NCBI RefSeq assembly: GCF_014851905.1
Contig: NZ_JACVAQ010000002.1
Location: 930,001-994,000, forward strand
Direction of reading: 5' to 3'
Length of the DNA: 64,000 nt
DNA from: Pseudomonas sp. PDM14
GTDB taxonomy: Bacteria > Pseudomonadota > Gammaproteobacteria > Pseudomonadales > Pseudomonadaceae
Numbering within the stretch: the first letter of the stretch is position 1; each line of letters opens with the position of its first letter. A model generated the notes under the pieces. The model saw nothing but the letters and a program-made list of their open reading frames with translations. It did not search any database and was not told the origin of the DNA. Below are positions 27,510 through 34,565 of the stretch, piece by piece. A program made the position numbers and the translations under genes.

Positions 27510-27887
27510 GGCAGATCCTCACTTGCTGCGTCGACCCAACAATCCCTTTGACGTCGCACAGCCGCTTTATTAGCGCTAACCCTCCTGCACTGGAGGATTT
27601 TGTTTTGGGCTCCACTCGGGAGCTGCAACGCCAATTGCACGGCCTGTGCCACAACCGAAAAATTAACAAATACCCTTCAATTACAATAACTTAAAACAAA
27701 TACAACAAGCCTTTACCCCGGCCAATTTGGCGGGTTCCCGCCAAGCACGCGGCGGGTTTCCCCCGCCTTCTGGTGGGAAACGACGCCGCTGCGCATCACT
27801 CGTCCCCATACCCGCTCGCACGCCTGCGGCTTGTTCGCAGATGGTTGCCCGGCCTACCATCCGGCCAGTATTGTCACGAGTCGGGTC
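27510..27887. other. divergent intergenic region between dctA and the AraC-type regulator
   Basis: This 378-bp gap holds the dctA leader, which contains a CCTCC/GGAGG dyad at about 27584-27599, then the sigma-54 promoter. Next is an AT-rich stretch (about 27655-27715), where an enhancer-binding protein such as DctD would be expected to bind. A hairpin TTGGCGGG/CCCGCCAA follows at 27727-27744, with a GC-rich dyad after it. No further gene was recognised. Confidence 0.6.
27636..27651 (-). promoter_or_regulatory. sigma-54 (-24/-12) promoter of dctA
   Basis: On the minus strand the sequence TGGCACAGGCCGTGCA matches the RpoN consensus TGGCAC-N5-TTGCA with a single mismatch in the -12 box. The invariant GG and GC are 12 bases apart as required. 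Transcription would begin near 27625, leaving a leader of about 115 bases. dctA is a known RpoN target in Pseudomonas. Confidence 0.8.
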
Positions 27888-28886
27888 ATGCGCGAACGCA
27901 CCATCGCCAGTCACTTCGTCCGCGCCGCCTTGCGCGGTGCCGAACGCATGGGTCAGGACTACAGCGGCCTGCTGCGTGAACTGGGGATCCAGCCGGCGCT
28001 GCTCGACGAGCCGCGCGCACGCCTGGCGCCCGAGCAGTTCACTCGCCTGCTGCAGGGGCTGTGGGCGCTGCTCGACGACGAATACATGGGCTTCGGCCCC
28101 AGTCGCAGCCGGCGCGGCACCTTCGCCATGATGTGCCATGCGATCATCCACTGCCGTTCGCTGGAGAAAGCCTTGGTACGCGGCATGCTGTTCTACGGCC
28201 TGTTTCCCGATGCCCCTGGCGTGCGCCTGGAGCGCGAGGGCGAGATGGCCCGGCTGAGCATCGACAGCGCGGCGCTATGGGACCCGGACCACTTCCTCAC
28301 CGAGAGCCTGCTGGTGATCTGGCACCGCCTCGGCAGCTGGCTGATCGGCCAGCGCATCCGCCTCGAGGAAGCCACCTTCGACTATCCCGAACCGGCGCAC
28401 ATCGGCGAGTACGACCTGCTGTTCCCCTGCCCCCAGCGTTTCGCCGCCGGCGGTACCAGCCTGCTGTTCCATGCGCGCTACCTGAACATGCCGCTGCTGC
28501 AGGACGAACGCACGCTCAAGCAGTTCCTCGACCACTCCCCAGCCGACCTGCTGGCTCGCCCCGACGGCGGCGACAGCCTGATCAGCCGCATCCGCCGCCT
28601 GCTCGGCCGCGACTGCGCCAACTGGCCGGACCTGGAACAGGTCGCCCAGCAGCTGCATATCAGCCCGCAGACCCTGCGCCGCCACCTGCGCGAGGAAGGC
28701 AGCAGCTTCCAGGAACTCAAGGATCACCTGCGCCGCGACCTGGCCATCTACCACCTGGGCCGCGACGAGCTGTCGATCCAGACCCTGGCCGAGCAACTGG
28801 GCTTTTCCGAGCCGTCGGCATTTCACCGCGCATTCAAGAAATGGACCGGGCTCACCCCTGGCGCCTACCGCGCGCAGGAGAACTGA
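27888..28886 (+). CDS. AraC/XylS-family transcriptional regulator with arabinose-binding-like N-domain
   Basis: A 332-residue regulator of the OruR/ArgR-like AraC group. An N-terminal ligand domain (about residues 20-215) of the 'Arabinose_bd' kind is followed by a C-terminal AraC double helix-turn-helix (about 235-332). The C-terminal part includes LEQVAQQLHISPQTLRRHLREEGSSF and the signature LGFSEPSAFHRAFKKWTGLTPGAYR. The ATG at 27888 (MRERTIASHFVR) is preferred to a start 19 codons upstream. It is divergent from dctA, but nothing shows that it controls dctA. The inducer is unknown. Confidence 0.85.
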   Translation: MRERTIASHFVRAALRGAERMGQDYSGLLRELGIQPALLDEPRARLAPEQFTRLLQGLWALLDDEYMGFGPSRSRRGTFAMMCHAIIHCRSLEKALVRGMLFYGLFPDAPGVRLEREGEMARLSIDSAALWDPDHFLTESLLVIWHRLGSWLIGQRIRLEEATFDYPEPAHIGEYDLLFPCPQRFAAGGTSLLFHARYLNMPLLQDERTLKQFLDHSPADLLARPDGGDSLISRIRRLLGRDCANWPDLEQVAQQLHISPQTLRRHLREEGSSFQELKDHLRRDLAIYHLGRDELSIQTLAEQLGFSEPSAFHRAFKKWTGLTPGAYRAQEN

Positions 28887-28892
28887 CGTGTT

Positions 28893-29141
28893 CTACGGTT
28901 TCTGCTCACGCTTCATCAGGTGCAAGGTCAGGATGAACCGCGCCGGCACCAGCGCCAACAGGCCGAGCATGCCCAGCAAGGCGATCAGGGTGATGCCCCG
29001 TGGCGTCTGCGTCAGCTCGCTGAAGAAGCCCAGCAGCACCGCCACGAGCAACGCCGCCAGGCCGAACCACTGGGCCAGTTGCGCCCAGCGAAATATGGCC
29101 GAATGCTGCACCCGCTCGAGATTGTCCCTTGCTTCGCTCAT
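28893..29141 (-). CDS. small two-helix membrane protein
   Basis: An 82-residue hypothetical protein with a polar N-terminus (MSEARDNLERVQHSAIFRW) and two hydrophobic helices (about residues 25-43 and 50-73) ending in a basic tail. It is convergent with the AraC-type regulator, their stops six bases apart. No family was recognised. Codon use and its tight fit between neighbours support a real gene. Confidence 0.65.
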   Translation of the reverse strand: MSEARDNLERVQHSAIFRWAQLAQWFGLAALLVAVLLGFFSELTQTPRGITLIALLGMLGLLALVPARFILTLHLMKREQKP

Positions 29142-29229
29142 GCTCTCGCCCCTGTCGACCGCTGCCCAGGCATCAGCCTAGCCAGCCATGCGCAACCCGC
29201 CCACACGCCAGCCCAACGGACGCCCACCC

Positions 29230-29901
29230 ATGTTCAAACGCAGCTTCAATTCTCTGCTCGGCACCTGGCTCGCCGGCCTGCTGGTGCTCCTGCCGCTGGC
29301 CCTGAGCCTGGCGCTGCTCGGCTGGGTCGCCAGCCTGCTGAACCGCCTGATCGGTCCGACCAGCTTCGTCGGCCGGCTGTTCTCCGAAGTCGGCCAGCCA
29401 TTCGTTACCAGCCCGATGCTGGCCTGGGCACTCGGCACCCTGCTGTTGCTGGCGGCGCTCTACCCCATCGGCCTGGCCGTGCAGCTGGGTCTGAAGGAGC
29501 CGCTGAGCCGGCTGATCGACCTGACCCTGCGGCGCATCCCACTGTTCGGCAAGCTGTACAGCCTGACCGACCGCTTCGTCGGCCTACTGGACCAGAAGCA
29601 GGACGCCGACCTCGCCGCCATGAGCCCGGTCTGGTGCTTCTTCGGCGGCGACGGCACCGCCGTGCTGGCCCTGCTGCCGAACCCGCAACCGGTGGAGATC
29701 GATGGCCGCGCGTACCACGCGATCCTGGTGCCCACCGCGCCTATCCCGGTCGGTGGCGGGTTGCTCTACGTGCCGGTGGAATGGGTCAAGCCGGCCGAGA
29801 TGGGCATGGACCGGTTCACCAGCATCTACGTCTCGATGGGTATCACGCCGCCGACGCCAACCGCGGCCGCCCTGGCCAAGCCATCCCTTCTACAACCGTA
29901 A
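29230..29901 (+). CDS. DUF502-family inner-membrane protein
   Basis: A 223-residue membrane protein of the DUF502 family. Two hydrophobic spans lie at about residues 10-35 and 55-85, followed by a soluble domain with the family pattern LIDLTLRRIPLFGKLYSLTDRFVGLL and IPVGGGLLYVPVEWVKPAEMGMDRFTSIYVSMG. The function of DUF502 is not established in bacteria; plant homologues (COV proteins) act in membrane traffic. The ATG at 29230 (MFKRSF) is preferred to an upstream ATG 14 codons earlier because family members start there. The next gene follows after 24 bases and may be co-transcribed. Confidence 0.8.
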   Translation: MFKRSFNSLLGTWLAGLLVLLPLALSLALLGWVASLLNRLIGPTSFVGRLFSEVGQPFVTSPMLAWALGTLLLLAALYPIGLAVQLGLKEPLSRLIDLTLRRIPLFGKLYSLTDRFVGLLDQKQDADLAAMSPVWCFFGGDGTAVLALLPNPQPVEIDGRAYHAILVPTAPIPVGGGLLYVPVEWVKPAEMGMDRFTSIYVSMGITPPTPTAAALAKPSLLQP

Positions 29902-29925
29902 TCCGCCACAACAAGGAGCAAGCCG

Positions 29926-30435
29926 ATGGGCTATTTCGAAGGACTGACAGACGCCGTGTTCAAGCAGGACAGCAACGGCGACAGCGTGTTCTACCCCTGG
30001 GGCGCGCTGGGCAAGGGTCGCGTAATCAAGGACCCGGCCACCCGCGAGCAACTGCGCAATTTCATGCTGTTCTACTACAAGATTTCGTTACCGCTGGTGA
30101 TCGTGATCGCGGTATTCCGCCAATGGTGGCTACTGGGTGTGGTGGTGGTCGCGCTGACGGCCTGGTTCCTCATCAAGAGCCGCGTGCTGCTCAAGGACTG
30201 CCCGGTGAGCACGGAACGCCTGACGCTCAAGGAGGGCTATCGCAACTCCGCCGCCAGCCACAACACCTTCACCCTGTGGCTGCTGCTGATCGTGTCGCTG
30301 CTGTTCAGCGTGCTCGGCGCACTGATGCTGGCCCTCGGCGAGCCGCTGCCGGGGATACTCGTGCTCGCGCTGTTCGGCACCTGCAGCGTGGCCTTCGGCT
30401 ACATGCTCAAGAGCAAATCCGCCGCACGCGGTTGA
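29926..30435 (+). CDS. hypothetical four-helix membrane protein
   Basis: A 169-residue protein with a soluble N-terminus (MGYFEGLTDAVFKQDSNGD), paired membrane helices at about residues 48-85 and another pair at about 118-160. The middle is polar. An AAGGAG site precedes the ATG. The N-terminus suggests a conserved family seen in many proteobacteria but no named function was recognised. Its stop codon abuts the stop of the convergent MFS gene with no base between them. Confidence 0.7.
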   Translation: MGYFEGLTDAVFKQDSNGDSVFYPWGALGKGRVIKDPATREQLRNFMLFYYKISLPLVIVIAVFRQWWLLGVVVVALTAWFLIKSRVLLKDCPVSTERLTLKEGYRNSAASHNTFTLWLLLIVSLLFSVLGALMLALGEPLPGILVLALFGTCSVAFGYMLKSKSAARG

Positions 30436-31605
30436 TCACAGCTTGCGCGCGCTCCACGCGGCCAGGCCGAACACCGCGGCCAGGGTCGCCAGCAGCGCGC
30501 CCCAGCCGGCGTGCTGCCAGACCCAGCCCGCGGCATAGCCGATCAGGCTGGAACCCAGGTAGTAGGCGCACAGGTACAGCGCCGAGGCCTGGGCGCGGGC
30601 CTGGGTCGCACGCTGGCCGACCTGGCCGCTGGCCACCGAATGGGCGGCGAAAAAGCCCAGGGTGAACAGCCCCAACCCCAGCGCCACCGCCGCCAGCCAG
30701 GGCAGCGCACAGAGCGCAAGGCCCAGCAGCATCAGGCCGATACCACTCTGCAACACCTGTCGCGCGCCGAAGCGCGACACCAGGCGCCCGGCCCATCCGG
30801 CGCTGAAGATACCGCCCAGGTAGACGACGAACAGCAAGCCGATGACCGTCGACGACAGCGCGAACGGCGGCGCCGCCAGGCGAAAGCCGATGTAGTTGAA
30901 CAACGCGACGAAGCCGCCCATGAGCAGGAATGCCTGGAGGAACAGCCGGCGCAGCTGCGGGTTGCCCAGATGCAGGGCGAAGTTGCCGAGCACGCCGCGT
31001 AGCGACAGCGGCTGCGCCTGGAAATGCCGCGAAGGCGGCAGCAGCCAGAGGAACAGCAGCAGGCTGAGCAGCCCCAAGCCGGCGATACCCGCCAGCGCCA
31101 GATGCCAACCGCCGATGTCCGCCAGCAGGCCGGCGAGCAAACGTCCGAGCATGCCGCCCAGTGCCGTGCCGCCGATGTACAGGCCCATCGCTGCCGGCAG
31201 CGAGCGCGGGTCGAACTCTTCGCCGACATAGGCCATCGCCAGCGCCGGCAATCCGCTCAACGCCAGGCCCAGCAGCGCGCGCAGCACCAACAGCGCCGGC
31301 CAGGCATCGACGAAGGCGCAGGCCAGCCCGAGCAAGCTGGCGAGGCCCAGCGCCGCGGCCATCACCGGCTTGCGGCCCCAGCTTTCCGCCAGGGCCGCGG
31401 ACAGCAGCAGGCTCAGTGCCAGGCTCAGGGTGGTCAGCGACAGTGCCAGGCTGCTGCTCGCGGCCGACACGGCGAAGTCCGCGGCCAGCAGCGGCAACAG
31501 TGGCTGGACGCAATAGAGCAAGGCGAAGGTGCAGAAACCGGCACAGAACAGTGCCAGAGTGGCCCGCCGGTAAGCAGCGGTGCCTTGCAGCAGATGGGAG
31601 TCCAT
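30436..31605 (-). CDS. MFS transporter, YnfM-like
   Basis: A 389-residue major facilitator with about 12 hydrophobic segments and little else. Loop 2-3 carries the MFS motif as AESWGRKPVM. The opening TLALFCAGFCTFALLYCVQPLLPLLA is typical of the YnfM/arabinose-efflux-like branch. Members are proton-driven exporters of small molecules; the substrate is not predictable. The start gives MDSHLLQGTAAYRRATL. Confidence 0.8.
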   Translation of the reverse strand: MDSHLLQGTAAYRRATLALFCAGFCTFALLYCVQPLLPLLAADFAVSAASSSLALSLTTLSLALSLLLSAALAESWGRKPVMAAALGLASLLGLACAFVDAWPALLVLRALLGLALSGLPALAMAYVGEEFDPRSLPAAMGLYIGGTALGGMLGRLLAGLLADIGGWHLALAGIAGLGLLSLLLFLWLLPPSRHFQAQPLSLRGVLGNFALHLGNPQLRRLFLQAFLLMGGFVALFNYIGFRLAAPPFALSSTVIGLLFVVYLGGIFSAGWAGRLVSRFGARQVLQSGIGLMLLGLALCALPWLAAVALGLGLFTLGFFAAHSVASGQVGQRATQARAQASALYLCAYYLGSSLIGYAAGWVWQHAGWGALLATLAAVFGLAAWSARKL

Positions 31606-31765
31606 AGATCGAGTGAACGGCGAGTCGACAGCGGAACGGATGGTCAGGCTATCACAACACGCTTAGCTGGCTAACTGTTTGCCGAAAACCACCACAGAAA
31701 CTCTCCCGTCGCGAGCAAATGCATCAATACTGTCCGCTCCACAGCCATTTCTGGAGAGAGGTGCC

Positions 31766-32545
31766 ATGTACAAGATTCTGTTCGGCCTGCTGCTGTGTTG
31801 CAGCACCCTGGCCCACGCCGCGGTACAAACCCGCGAGATTCCCTACACCGGCCCGGACGGCACGCAGCTGATCGGCTACCACGCCTGGGACGATGCGGTC
31901 AGCGGCAAGCGCCCGGGCGTCATCGTCGTGCATGAGTGGTGGGGGCTGAACGACTACACCAAGCGCCGCGCCCGCGAACTCGCCGCCCTCGGCTACAGCG
32001 CCCTGGCCATCGACATGTACGGCGAAGGCAAGAACACCACCCACCCGAAGGACGCCATGGCCTTCATGAACGCCGCACTGGCCAATACCGATGCCGCCAA
32101 GGCGCGCTTCGAGACCGGCCTGGCGCTGCTCAAGGCGCAACCGCAGACCGACCCGCAGCGCCTGGCCGCGATCGGCTACTGCTTCGGCGGCAAGGTGGTC
32201 CTGGACATGGCGCGCCAAGGCGTACCGCTGGCCGCGGTGGTCAGCTTCCACGGCGCGCTGGTCACCGCCACACCGGCGACCAAGGGCAGCGTCAAGGCCA
32301 AGGTGCTGGTCGAGCACGGTGAAGCGGACAGCATGATCACCGCGCAACAGGTCACCGACTTCAAGGCCGAGATGGACGCGGCCGGTGCCGACTACCAGTT
32401 CGTCTCCCTGCCCGGCGCCAAGCACGGCTTCAGCAACCCGGATGCCGATGCGCACAAGGGCCACGGCCTCGACCTCGGTTACCAGAAAGCCGCCGACGAG
32501 CGCTCCTGGGCCGACATGCAGGCGCTGTTCAAGCAGGTGTTCTAA
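31766..32545 (+). CDS. exported dienelactone hydrolase-family protein
   Basis: An alpha/beta hydrolase of 259 residues with a signal peptide (about residues 1-19, ending AHA). The dienelactone hydrolase triad is visible as Cys in GYCFGGK, Asp in EHGEADSMI and His in GAKHGFSN. The substrate-facing VVHEWWGLND is typical of the family. Classical DLH enzymes are cytoplasmic and act in chloroaromatic degradation; exported members like this one have no known substrate. The ATG at 31766 follows GGAGAGAGG; a reading that starts 29 codons upstream would bury the signal peptide. The neighbouring pcpS gene is separated by a gap holding a possible small RNA. Confidence 0.85.
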   Translation: MYKILFGLLLCCSTLAHAAVQTREIPYTGPDGTQLIGYHAWDDAVSGKRPGVIVVHEWWGLNDYTKRRARELAALGYSALAIDMYGEGKNTTHPKDAMAFMNAALANTDAAKARFETGLALLKAQPQTDPQRLAAIGYCFGGKVVLDMARQGVPLAAVVSFHGALVTATPATKGSVKAKVLVEHGEADSMITAQQVTDFKAEMDAAGADYQFVSLPGAKHGFSNPDADAHKGHGLDLGYQKAADERSWADMQALFKQVF

Positions 32546-32958
32546 GCCGCTAAAACCCGCAGAACCATAGGGTGGATCACGACTCACCGATCCACCAGGC
32601 GAAGCCTACCGTGTGAAGCTGAGGCGCCGGCTAATGCGATCTGAATGCCGCCCGTCACCATGCGCGGGCGGTGCGCACGGCGCACCCTACGACAGCAGAT
32701 GCGCACGGCTCGTGGCTCAAGCCGCCTTTCTACCCCGCAAAAAAAAACGGGAGCCCAATTGGGCTCCCGCACTCGATCAGTAGAGCAAAACCGCAGCAGC
32801 GCATTTTCCGCCGCGGCTAAAACCTCACCAGCGTTCAGTGGAACGCTGGTGCCAGTCTGGCAAAAACCAAGCGGTTGCTCTGTAGCGCTTCGTTATCGCC
32901 GTGCAAAGAAATGTAAACGGCTGGTCCGCCTCCCGGCGACGCGGCAGAATACCGACCC
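32546..32958. other. intergenic region with palindromes and a candidate small RNA
   Basis: A 413-bp gap with no protein gene. It contains a dyad GGTGGATC/GATCCACC (32571-32596) and a dyad GGTGCGC/GCGCACC followed by CTACG (32670-32690) related to a longer repeat near 42.2 kb. It then holds a minus-strand terminator and an upstream perfect hairpin, described separately. Confidence 0.7.
32739..32876 (-). ncRNA. candidate small RNA ending in an orphan terminator
   Basis: On the minus strand a perfect 9-bp stem (CGGGAGCCC/GGGCTCCCG, loop AATT, 32748-32769) is followed by nine T residues, a textbook terminator. No minus-strand protein gene lies upstream. Within the preceding 110 bases is a second perfect hairpin (ACCAGCGTTC/GAACGCTGGT, 4-base loop, 32827-32850). 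A weak sigma-70-like pair, TTGCAC-16-TACAGA, would place a start near 32876, giving a transcript of about 140 bases. Structure is seen; transcription is inferred. Confidence 0.5.
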
Positions 32959-33666
32959 ATGACATCCGCCCCGCTCCCCGCCTTCTGCAGCCCCTTCGAC
33001 ACCACCTGGCCCGCGCCGCTGGCACTTGCCGGGGCGCACCTGCTGCGCCTGCGGTTCGACCCGGCGCAGTGGCAGGCCGAGGACTCGGCACGCTGCGGCA
33101 TCACGCCGGTGCCAGGCGTGGCCAAGCGCCAGAGCGAACACCTGGCCGGACGCCTGTGCGCCCGTGAAGCGCTGCGCCAACTGGGCGAATCCGGCACACC
33201 CGGCCGCGACGAAGACGGCGCGCCGCGCTGGCCTGCTGGCACGCTCGGCTCGATCAGCCACGGCGCGGGCCAGGCTGCCGCCCTCGTCGCCCACAGCAGC
33301 CAATGGCAAGGCCTGGGCCTGGACCTGGAAAAACGCCTGAGCGTCGAACGCGCGCGCAAGCTGGCCGGGGAAATCCTCACCCCAGCCGAGCTGCAACGCG
33401 CCGGCGACCTGCCCAACGAGGGCTTCGCCCTGCTGGTGACGCTGACCTTCTCGCTCAAGGAAAGCCTGTTCAAGGCGCTCTACCCACTGGTGCGCCAGCG
33501 CTTCTATTTCCACGACGCCGAACTGCTGGCCTGGGCCGACGACGGCAGCGCCCGCCTGCGCCTGCTCATCGACCTGTCGCCCGCCTGGCATAGCGGTCGT
33601 GAGCTGAACGGCCAGTTCGCCCTTTACGACGACCGCCTGCTGAGCCTGGTCGCCATTCCCGCCTGA
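32959..33666 (+). CDS. pcpS: PcpS-like Sfp/EntD-type 4'-phosphopantetheinyl transferase
   Basis: Transfers the phosphopantetheine arm from CoA to carrier proteins. In P. aeruginosa a single enzyme of this type, PcpS, activates fatty-acid ACP and siderophore carrier proteins, so it is essential there. The 235 residues show the EntD-like N-terminal segment (CREALRQLGES region at about 70) and the magnesium-binding GLGLDLEK. The C-terminal FSLKESLFKALYP is the WxxKEAxxK equivalent. The ATG at 32959 fits the family start. No siderophore or polyketide gene is nearby, consistent with a housekeeping role. Confidence 0.87.
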   Translation: MTSAPLPAFCSPFDTTWPAPLALAGAHLLRLRFDPAQWQAEDSARCGITPVPGVAKRQSEHLAGRLCAREALRQLGESGTPGRDEDGAPRWPAGTLGSISHGAGQAAALVAHSSQWQGLGLDLEKRLSVERARKLAGEILTPAELQRAGDLPNEGFALLVTLTFSLKESLFKALYPLVRQRFYFHDAELLAWADDGSARLRLLIDLSPAWHSGRELNGQFALYDDRLLSLVAIPA

Positions 33667-33710
33667 GCGGATAATCCGTGCCTCGCACGCTCGCAGCAGA
33701 CTGAGACCCC

Positions 33711-34478
33711 ATGAAGAAGATCCTGATCATCGGCATTGGCGCCGGCAACCCCGAGTACATGACCATCCAGGCGGTCAAGGCGCTCAACACCGTCGACGTG
33801 TTTTTCCTCATGGACAAGGGCGCGAGCAAGGGCAAGCTGATCGACCTGCGCGTTGAGATCTGCGAGCGCTTCATCACCGAGCGCGAGTACCGCTTCGTCG
33901 AGGCCACCAGCCCGGAACGCGAACGCGGGGGCGGCGACTACACCGCGGCGGTGGTCGACCTCAACCTGGCCAAGCAGCAGACCTTCGAGCGCCTGATCGG
34001 CGAGGACATGGCCGATGGCGAATGCGGCGCCTTCCTGGTCTGGGGCGACCCGGCGCTGTACGACAGCACCATCCGCATCCTCCAGGCCGTGCTCGCCGAA
34101 GGCCGCCTGCAGTTCGAGTTCGACGTCATCCCCGGCATCAGCAGCGTCCAGGCCCTCGCCGCGCGGCACAAGGTGCCGCTCAACCGCATCGGCCGCCCCA
34201 TCGAGATCACCACCGGCCGCCGCCTGGCCGAGCGCCTGCCGGACACCGACAGCGTGGTGGTGATGCTGGATGCCGAGGACAGCTACCAGCACCATGTCGA
34301 CCAGGACCTGGACATCTACTGGGGCGCCTACATCGGCACGCCGGACGAACTGCTGATCGCCGGCAAGCTCAAGGATGTCGCCGACCAGATCGAACGCGTG
34401 CGCAAGCAGGCCCGCGCCGACAACGGCTGGATCATGGACACCTACCTGATGCGTCGGCGCGAGGGCGAGGATTCCTGA
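33711..34478 (+). CDS. cobF: CobF, precorrin-6A synthase (deacetylating)
   Basis: A SAM-dependent C1 methyltransferase of the aerobic cobalamin pathway that methylates C-1 of precorrin-5 and releases acetate. At 255 residues it fits CobF. Visible motifs are the N-terminal IIGIGAGNPEYMTIQAVKAL, the WGDPALYDST segment and PGISSVQALAARH of tetrapyrrole methylases, plus the CobF-specific C-terminal part (NGWIMDTYLMRRREGE). It stands alone here: no other cob gene is in the window. It lies 44 bases after pcpS and next to metE, the B12-independent methionine synthase. Confidence 0.88.
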   Translation: MKKILIIGIGAGNPEYMTIQAVKALNTVDVFFLMDKGASKGKLIDLRVEICERFITEREYRFVEATSPERERGGGDYTAAVVDLNLAKQQTFERLIGEDMADGECGAFLVWGDPALYDSTIRILQAVLAEGRLQFEFDVIPGISSVQALAARHKVPLNRIGRPIEITTGRRLAERLPDTDSVVVMLDAEDSYQHHVDQDLDIYWGAYIGTPDELLIAGKLKDVADQIERVRKQARADNGWIMDTYLMRRREGEDS

Positions 34479-34483
34479 GCACG

Positions 34484-34553
34484 CTGTAGGAGCCAGCTTG
34501 CTGGCGATGCTCGTTGTGCAAGCCCGCTGATCGCCAGCAGGCTGGCTCCTACG
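34484..34553. repeat. inverted pair of Pseudomonas REP sequences (REPIN-like)
   Basis: Two near-perfect inverted arms of about 23 bases begin TGTAGGAGCCAGCTTGCTGG and end CCAGCAGGCTGGCTCCTACG, with about 22 bases between. GTAGGAGC-type palindromes are the standard Pseudomonas REP core, mobilised in pairs by RAYT transposases. It lies between the convergent ends of cobF and metE and may also act as a terminator for both. Confidence 0.85.
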
Positions 34554-34565
34554 AAAAGCCCCGAA

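Noticed and set aside
27727-27768. A terminator for a minus-strand gene near the AraC-type regulator
   Set aside because: The hairpins are GC-rich but no T-run follows on either strand and no gene ends there.
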